A DNA stretch of 64,000 nucleotides, taken from NCBI GenBank assembly GCA_913056365.1, contig CAJXLT010000002.1, positions 682,001 to 746,000 of the forward strand. The letters run 5' to 3'. The position numbers and the translations under genes were made by a program. This document shows positions 19,351 through 29,457 of the stretch, in pieces. The DNA is from an uncultured Paenibacillaceae bacterium. Lineage in GTDB: Bacteria > Bacillota > Bacilli > Paenibacillales > K13. Each line of letters begins with the position of its first letter. Positions within the stretch are counted from its first letter, which is position 1. The notes beneath the pieces were generated by a model that made no database searches, had not been told where the DNA came from, and saw only the letters and a program-made list of their open reading frames with translations.

Positions 19351-22300
19351 CTATTTCTGGGACTGATCATACTGCCAATCCAGTAGCTGCACGATCATTT
19401 GCGCGGCTTCTTCGCGCGTGATCACATTGTTCGGTCGAAATGTACCGTCAGGGTAACCGCTGATCCGTTTTTCCAACTGCATCATCGCCACGGCTTTGGC
19501 CGCCCATGGCGGCACAGCAGACCCATCGACAAAGCTTACAGCGGCATCGACTGTTTCCAGTTCGTCTCCGAGCATTCGTGAGATCAATACGGCTGCTTCC
19601 GCTCTTGTAATTTCTCTGTTCGGATCCAGCACCAAGTCATCGCCCCGATTCACCCCTGACAGCCAATCTTGATCTAGGGCTGCATTGATATAGGGGATAG
19701 CCCATTTGCCGACTTGATCCGCATCCTGATATGACGCAATCGCATCAGATGTGCTTGGAGCAAGGCTGTCTGCTTCAACGAGAAGTTTGACGAACTCCTG
19801 CCTGGTGATGCTTTGCTCCGGCTTAAAGAAACGTTCTTCGTCTGTTTCATAACCATGAATCACATCAATCGATGCCAGACGATACACGGCATGTTCCGAC
19901 CAACGTCCGTCAATATCGCTAAAGAGCCTTCGCTCCGGATTAATGAGCAGCGCGTACTTGCTGAAATACGGGAGTTCTGCGGACACGATTGCCGTCCCGG
20001 TATCATGATCCCCACCGACATATTCCCAGCGCTGCTTTTGCTCATTGTACCAGTAGATTCCCGCCTTGTCCGCATCTGACCCTGCATCCTCCTGCAGTCG
20101 GATTGCAAGCAGTGCAGGCTTGTTGAGATTAATCGGTTCACTCAATCTAAAATCATAAACATCACTTAGCAATATGAGATTGCCATAGAGATAGGCAGAC
20201 GGGTTCGCTGCCTTCCCGTAGCCGAACGCTGCTCCGCTGCCGAATAAGGATATAACAGCCTGTTCGTCCAGTTCTATGATCGTTCCGCCATTCTCGGACA
20301 ACATAACGCCATCCATGTATGTGAAATAACCATCCGCCTCAATCAACGACCGCAGCAAGTCCTCCATTTCCTGATCAATGCTGCTCGCAGGGCTGTCGCC
20401 AGTGTGGGATGATCCGCCGCCTCCATCATGATCGCCCGGATTGCCTGGATCGCCCGGGTCAAGCGGCCCCTCCTGACCTCCCTCTCCAACCTTAATCACG
20501 AGAGCATCCTCCAGCATATATTCATCAGACAAAGGATAAGAGACCTTGACGACAAGCTCGCCCTCCGACCGCGACGCTTCCGCAATACCCAACTGCAGAT
20601 CCAATTGCCCGTCTGCCGTCACATGGCCGTAGGCTTCACCCATAAGCGTTCTCCAATCAAGCGCTGCATCCTCTATGATCCGCTTGACACCATCAGCACT
20701 CACGCTTGCTACTTGCATATCCCAGAGTTCGCCGGGTGCCAAGAAATAACCACCATCGTCGCCGAGTTCTGCTCCGACAATGCGCGCTTCGATTCTATCG
20801 AACGAATGTCCATTAGCAATGACGTCAGCTTGATATTCTGAGTGATTGCCCGCTTCATCAGTAGCAGTTACCTCTACCGTTCTGGAGAAATAACCTGACA
20901 TTGATAACTTAGTCTGGAAAGTGCCGTTAGGCGCCAATTCAACGGGTTCGCCATTGACCGTCACAACACTGGCCGGCTCCGCAATTCCTCTCACCTCAAT
21001 GGATGAGCCGCTGACCAGCGCGACGCGCGATGGCGACTCGATCATCAAATCAGGCGCCTTCATATCCCGCTGCACATGCAGCACGCTGGTCGTCGTATCC
21101 CCGGTTGCCTCATTTGTAACCAGAATCTCTATGATATGCTCGCCATCCTCCTGCAGCTCTACAGTGTCACTCCAGCTATAGCCGTTATGATTGAAGCGAA
21201 ACTTGTCATTGACAAAAACATCGGCATGAACGGATTGATCTGCAGAAAACTCCAAGTTGACAACATCTTTGTTAGTCAAATAGAGACCATCCTCCTCGTA
21301 CCAGGATGCATCCAAGGAGAGATCCACCACCGGCGGATTCGGCACCGGAATATATACACTTTCGGAAATGACCGACGGACCGTAAACCTTCTGATCCCCG
21401 ACGAGGTTGTATGCCTTAACGGCTACCTTATAGGTATTGCCCGGCACAATGCCCAGTTCTTCCCCCGTTTCCGATGCGATAAATACGCCGCCGATATTGG
21501 CTGTCCGTCGTTCGCCATCTTCCACAAGGGAAGCCCCAATTCCGGCAATCGGCTTGCTATCGGCGTCAAGTGCTTGCAGTGCAAACCCGGCTACGGCTCC
21601 ATGCGTATCCGCATCATAGTCCCAGTCCACTTGGATAAAACCGTTGCCCAATGCCGAAACGGCAGGAGGCTCCGGCGCTGTCGGCGCAGCCGTGTTCACG
21701 TAGGCAATCGGATGAGTGCTAATCGTGCTGTGCAGATTAAGGTCCCCGTCCACCAGCACGGCTTTCACGTAATAGTCCCCAGTAGGAAGCGTGTCCGGTA
21801 ACGTGAAGGATGCCGTTCCGGCTGTTGCCAGAACGCCGTTATCCGGCGCAATCATCAACCGGCTAACATCTGCCTGCTCACTTGTAAGCTCCGGCACTTC
21901 TTGATCCGAATCTGTGATATACAGGGCTACTTTCTTACCCTCGGCTCCCGTTGCGTTCCACGTCACATCCACTCGATTGTCAGTAAGGCTTGCGACTACA
22001 TTCCCGATCTCCGGCATGACCGCTACGTTCAGGGCGGAACCTTCCAGTGGCTGATCGGACGCGATCATCCAACTGCCCGATTCCGCCGCATTGCCGGATA
22101 CCGGATTGCCGCCCGCATCCGTACCTAGCGCAGAGATATACATCCATTGCTCGTCCAGGCCGGATTCACTTGCTTCCGCAGGGATTTCCTGCAGACGGAA
22201 ATTCCCTTCCTGCGTGATAGTTCCAGATTCATCCCGCTGCTCTTCGATTAACGGATACACATTGCCAGACGGCGTCTTGACGGTTACGTTCGGCACTGTC

Positions 22301-25300
22301 CCATTGTACTTCAATTGAAATATTGCATAGGGATTATCGGCAGATACATTCAACGTATAGACAAAAGAATCATCGGACGCAATCGTAACTGCTCCCCTTG
22401 TTACACGCTTCAGGACGGCGCCTTGCGACAGGTTTGTCCCGAAGACTAGGCTGCCGACCTGCTCGCCACTCTCTGGATCATATACCATCTCATTTTTTAT
22501 CCCCGTCACAACACCTGTCTCGGCGGAAGCAATCTGCACTGGCGAAGCTCCCTTCACACCACTCGGGTGAGACGCAAGCTTGACCTCTCCGGTGGACCAG
22601 TTGTAAGCCGCGCCAATCTTCATACCGATGATCTCCATGCGACCCAACAGTCGCTCGGAGCTCAACTCCGCTTCAACACCGGCGAACTTCAAGCCGCCGC
22701 CTACAGGAAACGACTTGGGCAAACCGAAAACCACCTGACCCTTCCCTGCTACATACACCGGCCCGAACAATCCACTGCGCCGTGAATCATAGGAGAAGAC
22801 TGCTGCAACTTTCCCGTTGATGATCTCAAAGACCGTCAAGGTAGCGCCGACTTGCACGTCGACGCCGGTATATGCGGTCGAATCCGCAATTGCGATCTGT
22901 CCGAACACATCATTCAATATCGGAAATTTCACAATGGAGAAGTCTCCATTAAACTGCATGTTTTGCAAAGACATGGACAGTCGCATGTCATCAGCTTCTA
23001 CCACTTTGGCAACATCCAAGCCGCCGATCAAAATGAGCGTCAACGGCGGAATGACTTCATAGTTGCCCATCGCCGTATCATACAATTTTTCAAAACCGCC
23101 GCCTACTTTTGTCAAATAGGCGACCGGGGTGGCCGGCGTGATCGGAATACCCGGTTGTCCGCCCACTGCAAACACAAAACTGTCAATAATAGGCACGCTG
23201 TGCTGATCGAAGCGAAGTCCCAATTTACCTTCTACTTCCACCACTTCGAAAGAGGCGCCTACCTCGATAATGTACTCTGGTTTAAACGTATTGATCGACA
23301 CCGCACCGTTCGCTCCGAAATTGAGTCCGGGTACTAACCCATCCGGCATGCCGACTTGACCGTTCGCAATGACGCCCTGCAAGCCGAATTGCTGATTATC
23401 CAACATACCGAAGCGTGCTTCTTGCATATTGACGCTCAGCGTGAAAGGATCTGTCCCCTCTACTTCTTCCGTATAGATCGGCGGCGGCGGCCATTCCGCA
23501 TCTTCCGACGGCCAATGGTCCACCTGCTTGCTCTTGGAACCGCCTAGCTTAAGCGCCACCGAACCCCCGAACGATACACTGCCCTCACCGATTGTTACAC
23601 TCTTGAGCGTAACCGGCAGCTTCTCCAACATTTTGTTGTTTTCCAGCCAGCTATAAACCGGCCATTCAATTTGAATCGGCTTATCACTTCCAGTTGGATC
23701 GGGATCCGTATAGCCGTACTCTTTCTCCTGGCACTGGTAGACAGGCTTCGGAAACGTCCCCGTGTTCAGACATGTTTGATCCGGATTTAGGGAGTAGGAC
23801 GTCCCGTTCTTCAAATTGATCGCAAACTCACCATGCGTAAAGGTGAATTTCGGAATGGACAGCACACCCATCCCGGTCATTTCTATGCCATTGTCGGTTT
23901 GGCTGATCATCATCTTCTGCGCTGTGCCAAACCAATTCTCCACATCCGCAGATTCAGAGAACGAAACAATCGAGTTAATCGTCGAGCCTGGCATAATATC
24001 AAACTGCTCACCCGTCTTCACTTCCTTGACCGTCCCCCGGAACACGAGCAGCGCTTCGTCGGCCAGCCGCTTCAGCCCGGCTTCATCCTCAAGCGGCGCT
24101 AGCTTGTAATTCGTGCCGGACTTCGTAACAGCCAGCAACCCATAGTTCCGCGACCGGTAGGCCACATCATCTGTAAACTCAACTTTCCGCGTGTATGTCC
24201 CGAATTCGCTCGTGTTCAGCTTCAGTTCATATATACCCGCTTCCGGCACTCCTCCCAAGATGTCAGCCAGATCTATGGTGATTTGGTCATCTAGCAGATC
24301 CACATCTGCAAGCGAGAACGTGCGGGACCACACATCATTTTCCCTGTTCAGGGTTAGAGTGGCGCTCCCGTCATTTTGAAATAGACTAAAGCCCTTGCCG
24401 ACAAGTGTCAGCTTCTGCTCCTCATCGTTCGTAAACTTCTTCGCTGGCAGCAAATCCTGTACCTGCACAAGCGGCGGGGCTCCGGCTACGGACGGCAGCA
24501 GCACATAACCCGTTCTGGCCACCTCCGTATCTCCGCCTGAATGCAAGTTGGCGGATACATTCACTGTATATCGAACGGATTTATACGTTTGCTGCGGCAT
24601 AGCTCTGACCGTCCAAGTGACGATTTTTGTCCCGCCTGCTCCAATCGCGCCCACGAACTCAGATTCCTTGCCGGATACAAGCTGCAGTTCTTTGGGCAGC
24701 AACAATTCGGCCTCTACTCCACTCATCAACTCACGCTTGTACGTGTTATCGATGAGCAGTTGAATCTGAAAAGTGCCGTCATCATAATCATCCTTATCCA
24801 CATTGACCGTCAGTTTCTGCGGCGCGGAGAGTACAGCGTTGTAGGGAAGCGCCGTATCCCCGTCGTAAATAATCGTGCCGACGCCGTAATACGTTTCATA
24901 AATCCTGCTTTCGCCCGGCGACAGTGACTGCGGGTTCCAATACATGGCCACGGCGCTGTCTGCACTTTCGTACTTGTTGGCCGCTGTGCCGAAATTCACA
25001 TCCGAGTCAACAGCATATTCCCATTTGGTTTGGCCGATCCCTTGCCAATGTGCGACCGTCAGCCTGTCTGGAATGGTATTTCCCCATCCATTCAGCATCC
25101 CGTATGCTACGACGCCGGAATCGAACCATTGATTCGGGTGCTCCACGGCGCGCCAATATTGCGGAACATCGCCACCCGTCACCTCCGTCTCATGCTCAAT
25201 GTAAGCTGGATTGCCTGCAAAAGTCACCAATGAGGCATCGTTCTCCCCCATTTGCGTATCCAGCAAAATCCGGCTGCCGACCGATACCGCGGATGCCGTC

Positions 25301-25779
25301 GTATTCTTCACTTCATACGTGATTTTGACATTGCCAAGATTTTCATTCCCCGGATCATCAACTAACGTAAAGTTTTGGGTAACTTCAATCCCGTCCTTCT
25401 GCCAGACGGAATGATTCATCATTCCGATTGTCTGCGGACGCTGAACGAAGGAGCTGTCCATGCCCACGAATCCGTAATCATTCCCGTATATGAAATCTTC
25501 TCCGTCGATGCGAAATGTAGTGAAGGACGTCTTGGGCTGGGAACCGCCGAATAACAGCGGCTTGTCATCATCCGTCTTTCTCTGTGGTTGGCCATCCAGC
25601 GTTTGGATAACGAATCGCCCTGTCTCATTGTCCACATATACCGATACATTGTCATTGAAAACTTGCGATAAGCCGAAATCGGCAAATACGTATGAAGATG
25701 GAATCACACTTGCTGCCAACAACACCGCTGTTGCGGCCAAAGTCATTTTTTTCCATAAACTTCTAATGGATCTCCCCAA
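19351..25779 (-). CDS. Giant exported protein with C-terminal SLH cell-wall anchor (2142 aa)
   Basis: Predicted exported, cell-wall-bound protein. Order: signal peptide (1-33, KK then hydrophobic, cleavage near YVFA); a beta-rich region (about 35-540) with segments like those in surface proteins that carry COG1361-type repeats; a long beta-rich core (about 540-1100, many Gly and short hydrophobic strands) I cannot name; FN3-like and Ig-like modules (about 1290-1750, for example PPAVSALGNGFIQVDW and MKAPDLMIES); a Pro/Gly/Asp linker with GGGG (about 1768-1800); a 150 aa domain; and three SLH domains (about 1953-2005, 2013-2075, 2083-2136; FSDIDGRW, TRAEAAVLIS, ISGYPDGTFRPNN). SLH domains bind pyruvylated wall polymer. 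Start codon is TTG, with AGGAGG overlapping the stop of the upstream gene, 12 bases apart, so the two are co-translated. A CxnC-type pair (about 670-683) may form a disulphide. Ligand unknown. Confidence 0.88.
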   Translation of the reverse strand: MGRSIRSLWKKMTLAATAVLLAASVIPSSYVFADFGLSQVFNDNVSVYVDNETGRFVIQTLDGQPQRKTDDDKPLLFGGSQPKTSFTTFRIDGEDFIYGNDYGFVGMDSSFVQRPQTIGMMNHSVWQKDGIEVTQNFTLVDDPGNENLGNVKITYEVKNTTASAVSVGSRILLDTQMGENDASLVTFAGNPAYIEHETEVTGGDVPQYWRAVEHPNQWFDSGVVAYGMLNGWGNTIPDRLTVAHWQGIGQTKWEYAVDSDVNFGTAANKYESADSAVAMYWNPQSLSPGESRIYETYYGVGTIIYDGDTALPYNAVLSAPQKLTVNVDKDDYDDGTFQIQLLIDNTYKRELMSGVEAELLLPKELQLVSGKESEFVGAIGAGGTKIVTWTVRAMPQQTYKSVRYTVNVSANLHSGGDTEVARTGYVLLPSVAGAPPLVQVQDLLPAKKFTNDEEQKLTLVGKGFSLFQNDGSATLTLNRENDVWSRTFSLADVDLLDDQITIDLADILGGVPEAGIYELKLNTSEFGTYTRKVEFTDDVAYRSRNYGLLAVTKSGTNYKLAPLEDEAGLKRLADEALLVFRGTVKEVKTGEQFDIMPGSTINSIVSFSESADVENWFGTAQKMMISQTDNGIEMTGMGVLSIPKFTFTHGEFAINLKNGTSYSLNPDQTCLNTGTFPKPVYQCQEKEYGYTDPDPTGSDKPIQIEWPVYSWLENNKMLEKLPVTLKSVTIGEGSVSFGGSVALKLGGSKSKQVDHWPSEDAEWPPPPIYTEEVEGTDPFTLSVNMQEARFGMLDNQQFGLQGVIANGQVGMPDGLVPGLNFGANGAVSINTFKPEYIIEVGASFEVVEVEGKLGLRFDQHSVPIIDSFVFAVGGQPGIPITPATPVAYLTKVGGGFEKLYDTAMGNYEVIPPLTLILIGGLDVAKVVEADDMRLSMSLQNMQFNGDFSIVKFPILNDVFGQIAIADSTAYTGVDVQVGATLTVFEIINGKVAAVFSYDSRRSGLFGPVYVAGKGQVVFGLPKSFPVGGGLKFAGVEAELSSERLLGRMEIIGMKIGAAYNWSTGEVKLASHPSGVKGASPVQIASAETGVVTGIKNEMVYDPESGEQVGSLVFGTNLSQGAVLKRVTRGAVTIASDDSFVYTLNVSADNPYAIFQLKYNGTVPNVTVKTPSGNVYPLIEEQRDESGTITQEGNFRLQEIPAEASESGLDEQWMYISALGTDAGGNPVSGNAAESGSWMIASDQPLEGSALNVAVMPEIGNVVASLTDNRVDVTWNATGAEGKKVALYITDSDQEVPELTSEQADVSRLMIAPDNGVLATAGTASFTLPDTLPTGDYYVKAVLVDGDLNLHSTISTHPIAYVNTAAPTAPEPPAVSALGNGFIQVDWDYDADTHGAVAGFALQALDADSKPIAGIGASLVEDGERRTANIGGVFIASETGEELGIVPGNTYKVAVKAYNLVGDQKVYGPSVISESVYIPVPNPPVVDLSLDASWYEEDGLYLTNKDVVNLEFSADQSVHADVFVNDKFRFNHNGYSWSDTVELQEDGEHIIEILVTNEATGDTTTSVLHVQRDMKAPDLMIESPSRVALVSGSSIEVRGIAEPASVVTVNGEPVELAPNGTFQTKLSMSGYFSRTVEVTATDEAGNHSEYQADVIANGHSFDRIEARIVGAELGDDGGYFLAPGELWDMQVASVSADGVKRIIEDAALDWRTLMGEAYGHVTADGQLDLQLGIAEASRSEGELVVKVSYPLSDEYMLEDALVIKVGEGGQEGPLDPGDPGNPGDHDGGGGSSHTGDSPASSIDQEMEDLLRSLIEADGYFTYMDGVMLSENGGTIIELDEQAVISLFGSGAAFGYGKAANPSAYLYGNLILLSDVYDFRLSEPINLNKPALLAIRLQEDAGSDADKAGIYWYNEQKQRWEYVGGDHDTGTAIVSAELPYFSKYALLINPERRLFSDIDGRWSEHAVYRLASIDVIHGYETDEERFFKPEQSITRQEFVKLLVEADSLAPSTSDAIASYQDADQVGKWAIPYINAALDQDWLSGVNRGDDLVLDPNREITRAEAAVLISRMLGDELETVDAAVSFVDGSAVPPWAAKAVAMMQLEKRISGYPDGTFRPNNVITREEAAQMIVQLLDWQYDQSQK

Positions 25780-25791
25780 TGTGTACTCCTC

Positions 25792-28700
25792 CTATTCTGC
25801 GAGCGGTATGACGTAAAGATAAATCACCTGCTGCTGAAGCTCCTGATCGCGCACGAACAACGTGTAATAGCCTTGCCGGTCAATGGTGTGGTCACTGGCG
25901 GGATCAAGCATGTACCGACCAGTCTTGAAATGGCTTGCTTGATGTTGGCCGTAAGCGCCCTGAAGTTCCCAAGCCCCTCTGGTCCCGAACACTTCGATTC
26001 GCAGCGAATCTGCGGGAAGGTTCATCGCATCGCTTGCCAACTGGCCGTTCACATAAACTACAAGCGCCGATGAATCTACTACTCGGACTTTCCGTTCTGC
26101 CGTTGACACGTTGCCGACGGTATCTGTCGCCGTATAAGTTACGATGTACTCTCCTAATACGGCTGAATCAATCTCCCCCGTACGCGTCAACGTATAATCG
26201 CCAAAATTATCCCTAACCATTACACCTTGATCCAGATCGGGAATCAATCCGTCCTGGGCCATCATATAGTCCCTGTCGATGGAAATCGTAGGCGCTTCCC
26301 TGTCGATCCACTGCACCATCATCGTAATCCAGTATTCATTGCCTAGGTCGTCTATAGCTCTCAGCCAAGTCATCCCGTTTTCGTAGAAGGTGACGGAAGG
26401 ACTGCCGCCATTATCAGGATAATATAGCGTCTTTCCAGCCTCCGGCACGACAGTGACCGTCACGTCACTTGTCGTCAGTGCCGTCTCGCTGTACGCCAAC
26501 GTATAGCTCACTTTCGACTTGTCAATATGGCTCACGGTTGCCGTCACTTCCGTCCGATTGCCCGCAGGATCGGCCACGATAAACGTGAACGTGCCGTTTT
26601 CTGTGAACACATAACTTTTTCTTCCGTAATTGTTCAATACGGAGAATTCGCCCCCGGCATCCTCCGGTGCCAGAGATACAGTTGCTACCACATCGTCTTT
26701 GGTCGTTTCCGTTGTGCTGTACACAATCACTACGGATGGCGGCTCTTTGTCGATATTCGTGACCGTGGCGGCCACGCTGCTTCGATTGCCGAAGCGATCC
26801 TCCGCTTCAAATGTATAAGTGCCGTTCTCTTCAAAATCGTAGGAAATACTTCCACCGTTGTTCAGTACCTTAATCGGCTCATCAGCTTTGAGCGTTGCGC
26901 GAACCGTAGCATTAGTTGGCTCCATCGTGCTGTATTGCACGGATAGAACCGGCGGAGTCGTATCGAAGTTCGTCACTTGCGCCATAGCGGAACCTATATT
27001 GCCGGCGACATCCTTGAAGTAGAACACATACGTGCCGTTTGCCGTAAAGATGTGCGTCCCTCCTTCGGCAATTTCATTTCCGTTCGCATCGACCCATACC
27101 GTCGCTTCCCCGGAGTTGTCTGATGTGACTACGGATGCCACTATGCCGGGCCCGCTGTCATTAATCGCATAAAATACCGTTCCGATTGGTGCTGTGCGGT
27201 CGATCCAATCGACGGTAAGCTCGACCGCCCCTGCAATACCGGAACCGTCCTGGTAACCAAGCATATAGGAGCCGTTCTCCTCAATCGTATAGACCCGTTC
27301 CAACACCGGTGCATCCATATCATCGAACGATACAGGTGCATCAAACGTAATCGTAGCTGTGACGGATTCGTTCGTCCATTCACCCGGCACTGGCGAATAT
27401 GCCACAGTGTATGTGGATTGGATCCAGTCCACAACCAGTTCAACATCGACTGAATTGCCCGCGGTATCCATAATCGTAACCGTCCGCGTGTCATTCGCGG
27501 TAAACGTGATCGTCTCCTCATCTGTCTTCTCCCCATTAGGCAGCATCCGATCATCACTGTATGCGATAGTAGCCGTCACGCTGCTCACCTCGTCTGCATC
27601 CGAATCAGACGGGGGATTGTATGTAACAGAGTCAATCTGAGGAGGCGTCACATCATAATAGAAGAGAGTCTCCAACGGCATGATCGAGGCACCGCTATCG
27701 GGATCTTGATAGTAAGCAAAGAGCCAATATTCATAATCCTCTATCAAAGGACACTCCTGATCAAGTTCCCATGGATTTGACGGGACGTCACACGCTGGCA
27801 AGGTTGTCCATCTCCCTAGATCCAGTGCGACGTTCGCCGTATAATATTCCTCCAGACCCTCCTCCTCTGATAACGTTAAGTTCAGCACTTCATGTTCTGC
27901 GAAGTCATCATTCGCGACTGTATTTAACCCATAGAAAAAACGCAAGTTACTGATCGGATTGCCACCATTATAGAAATAAACCTGCATATCTATCGTTGAA
28001 CCATGGATATACTGGATGTTGTCGTATCCCGCCGGACGCAAGAAGAAATCTCGTAGATCGGGATCAATCGTGAACTTGTCGCTCAAATACAGGCTCTCAT
28101 TGCCTGCCGGATCGACAATTTGCAATTGAACATACCTCTCATGCAGCACTTCGGGATTTGTGTAGCCTGTTAACTGGAACCGACCCGTATTATTTCTGTA
28201 ATTCCACCCTGACACCACCATACCCCGGCTTTCCAATTCTGGAGACTCTACTACGCGATAATAGATTCTGTAACCTTGTAGATCATCGCCGAACTTGCCA
28301 TCCACCTCTAGATCTACGAATAGTGGGTACAATGGAGTCGGGTAGGCCGATGCCGTCCCCGAGCAATCCATGATCGTCGATATATGTATCGCTGCCTCAC
28401 AAGCCGGGGCCTGTCCATTAATCAGTGTGAGTTCCGGAGGCGTATTGTCTAGCAACAACGGACCGAAAACATCCGTCGTGTCATTCCCTGCTTCATCACT
28501 CACCTTCACATACAGATACCAGAATCCTTCCTCGTCCGCAGGCGAGCTGTAGCTTGGATTGCTCGTCTGTTCGGACTGATCGGGCCACGTAATGGAATCC
28601 GCAATCAGATCCAACTCATCCCGGGACCAAAAATGAGATACGAAATACCGATCGTCCGCATCGCTGTCGTCCAGATTGACGGTCACGGTATGCGATTGAT

Positions 28701-29145
28701 GCGCTGTATTCGGATCTGTTGCCGATTCAAGGAAAAGTATCGGCGCTGTATCATCGAACACGTAGAAATAGCTTGATGTCTTAGCATCATCGGTCGTTGA
28801 CACCGTAATGTCCAACCGATGCGTCCCTTCTGTATCCGCCCGCAAGCCCTTGATCTCTGCATTGCCTGCATTTTCTTTAATAGACGTGGTCAATGTTCCT
28901 GCAACAATGCCATTCCACTCATAATAGACGCTGGTGACAACACTCATATCTCCTCCCGGTACAGTGACGTCTACGAGCACATTCAGAGCATCCGTCGTTT
29001 TCAAACGTGTTTGCTCTGAAGAAGCGACAATATGGATGTCCGATTCGCTTCCCCCTGGTTCGGCAGCCTCTACTTTTTGTCCAATTAACGATGCACTGAT
29101 CATCATCAAAAAGATAAGTCCACACAATCTCCACCACTTACTCAT
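25792..29145 (-). CDS. Exported protein with six tandem Ig-like repeats (1117 aa)
   Basis: Signal peptide residues 1-27 (hydrophobic core IFLMMISASL, cleavage near VEA-AEP). Residues 30-500 are beta-rich with DxTPPxL-type module borders and four cysteines near 249-261 and 452-465. Residues about 500-948 hold six repeats of 71-79 aa, each opening with a strand like VxYS, containing NGTYTF or similar, then D.AGN, and closing with V..ID. Residues 948-1025 resemble a DUF5011/HYR-type domain (APTISID...YIVTYTATDTVGN). The end has no SLH, LPXTG or membrane anchor, so it is probably held at the surface by a partner, plausibly the SLH protein encoded 12 bases downstream. First gene of the operon, divergent from the two-component system. 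Confidence 0.82.
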   Translation of the reverse strand: MSKWWRLCGLIFLMMISASLIGQKVEAAEPGGSESDIHIVASSEQTRLKTTDALNVLVDVTVPGGDMSVVTSVYYEWNGIVAGTLTTSIKENAGNAEIKGLRADTEGTHRLDITVSTTDDAKTSSYFYVFDDTAPILFLESATDPNTAHQSHTVTVNLDDSDADDRYFVSHFWSRDELDLIADSITWPDQSEQTSNPSYSSPADEEGFWYLYVKVSDEAGNDTTDVFGPLLLDNTPPELTLINGQAPACEAAIHISTIMDCSGTASAYPTPLYPLFVDLEVDGKFGDDLQGYRIYYRVVESPELESRGMVVSGWNYRNNTGRFQLTGYTNPEVLHERYVQLQIVDPAGNESLYLSDKFTIDPDLRDFFLRPAGYDNIQYIHGSTIDMQVYFYNGGNPISNLRFFYGLNTVANDDFAEHEVLNLTLSEEEGLEEYYTANVALDLGRWTTLPACDVPSNPWELDQECPLIEDYEYWLFAYYQDPDSGASIMPLETLFYYDVTPPQIDSVTYNPPSDSDADEVSSVTATIAYSDDRMLPNGEKTDEETITFTANDTRTVTIMDTAGNSVDVELVVDWIQSTYTVAYSPVPGEWTNESVTATITFDAPVSFDDMDAPVLERVYTIEENGSYMLGYQDGSGIAGAVELTVDWIDRTAPIGTVFYAINDSGPGIVASVVTSDNSGEATVWVDANGNEIAEGGTHIFTANGTYVFYFKDVAGNIGSAMAQVTNFDTTPPVLSVQYSTMEPTNATVRATLKADEPIKVLNNGGSISYDFEENGTYTFEAEDRFGNRSSVAATVTNIDKEPPSVVIVYSTTETTKDDVVATVSLAPEDAGGEFSVLNNYGRKSYVFTENGTFTFIVADPAGNRTEVTATVSHIDKSKVSYTLAYSETALTTSDVTVTVVPEAGKTLYYPDNGGSPSVTFYENGMTWLRAIDDLGNEYWITMMVQWIDREAPTISIDRDYMMAQDGLIPDLDQGVMVRDNFGDYTLTRTGEIDSAVLGEYIVTYTATDTVGNVSTAERKVRVVDSSALVVYVNGQLASDAMNLPADSLRIEVFGTRGAWELQGAYGQHQASHFKTGRYMLDPASDHTIDRQGYYTLFVRDQELQQQVIYLYVIPLAE

Positions 29146-29354
29146 GACACACTTCCTTTCTTTCCATAACCGTAATCATTTAGCACCACAATTGATATCA
29201 CACAAACGGCCTTCTCCACTGCGGTCACAGGGATCGTGAAACCGTCTGAAATCGTATGACCTCACAGCGTCTCTTCACAACCGACAAATTCCAAGTCTAG
29301 TGAAGAAGGGGATGCTATCATTTTCTTAAATAATTGTATCATCACTCTTTTCGC

Positions 29355-29377
29355 AGAACGGTAAAAGAACGGTTAAA
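29355..29377. promoter_or_regulatory. Candidate regulator box: 11-bp direct repeat
   Basis: AGAACGGTAAA (29355-29365) is repeated at once as AGAACGGTTAAA (29366-29377), exactly one helical turn apart and just upstream of the -35 of the two-component system genes. Direct repeats at 11-bp phase are the usual site type for OmpR/PhoB-class regulators, so this may be the site for the adjacent response regulator. It lies between the divergent transcription units. Confidence 0.5.
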
Positions 29378-29392
29378 GGATTTTCGAGAGAA

Positions 29393-29421
29393 CTGCCAAG
29401 TGCCGATAGATGCATTATAAT
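29393..29421 (+). promoter_or_regulatory. Promoter of the two-component system
   Basis: CTGCCA (29393-29398), 17 bases and a perfect TATAAT (29416-29421) precede the response regulator start by 37 bases. GGAGGAGG lies before the ATG. The direct repeat box is 16 bases upstream of the -35. Confidence 0.65.
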
Positions 29422-29457
29422 GAAGAAAAGCTGTTAAAATGGAGGAGGGAATGACAG

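Noticed and set aside
24541-24927. Long plus-strand open frames inside the 2142-aa gene
   Set aside because: They are shadows of the minus-strand gene: no ribosome sites, no family signatures, and biased composition.
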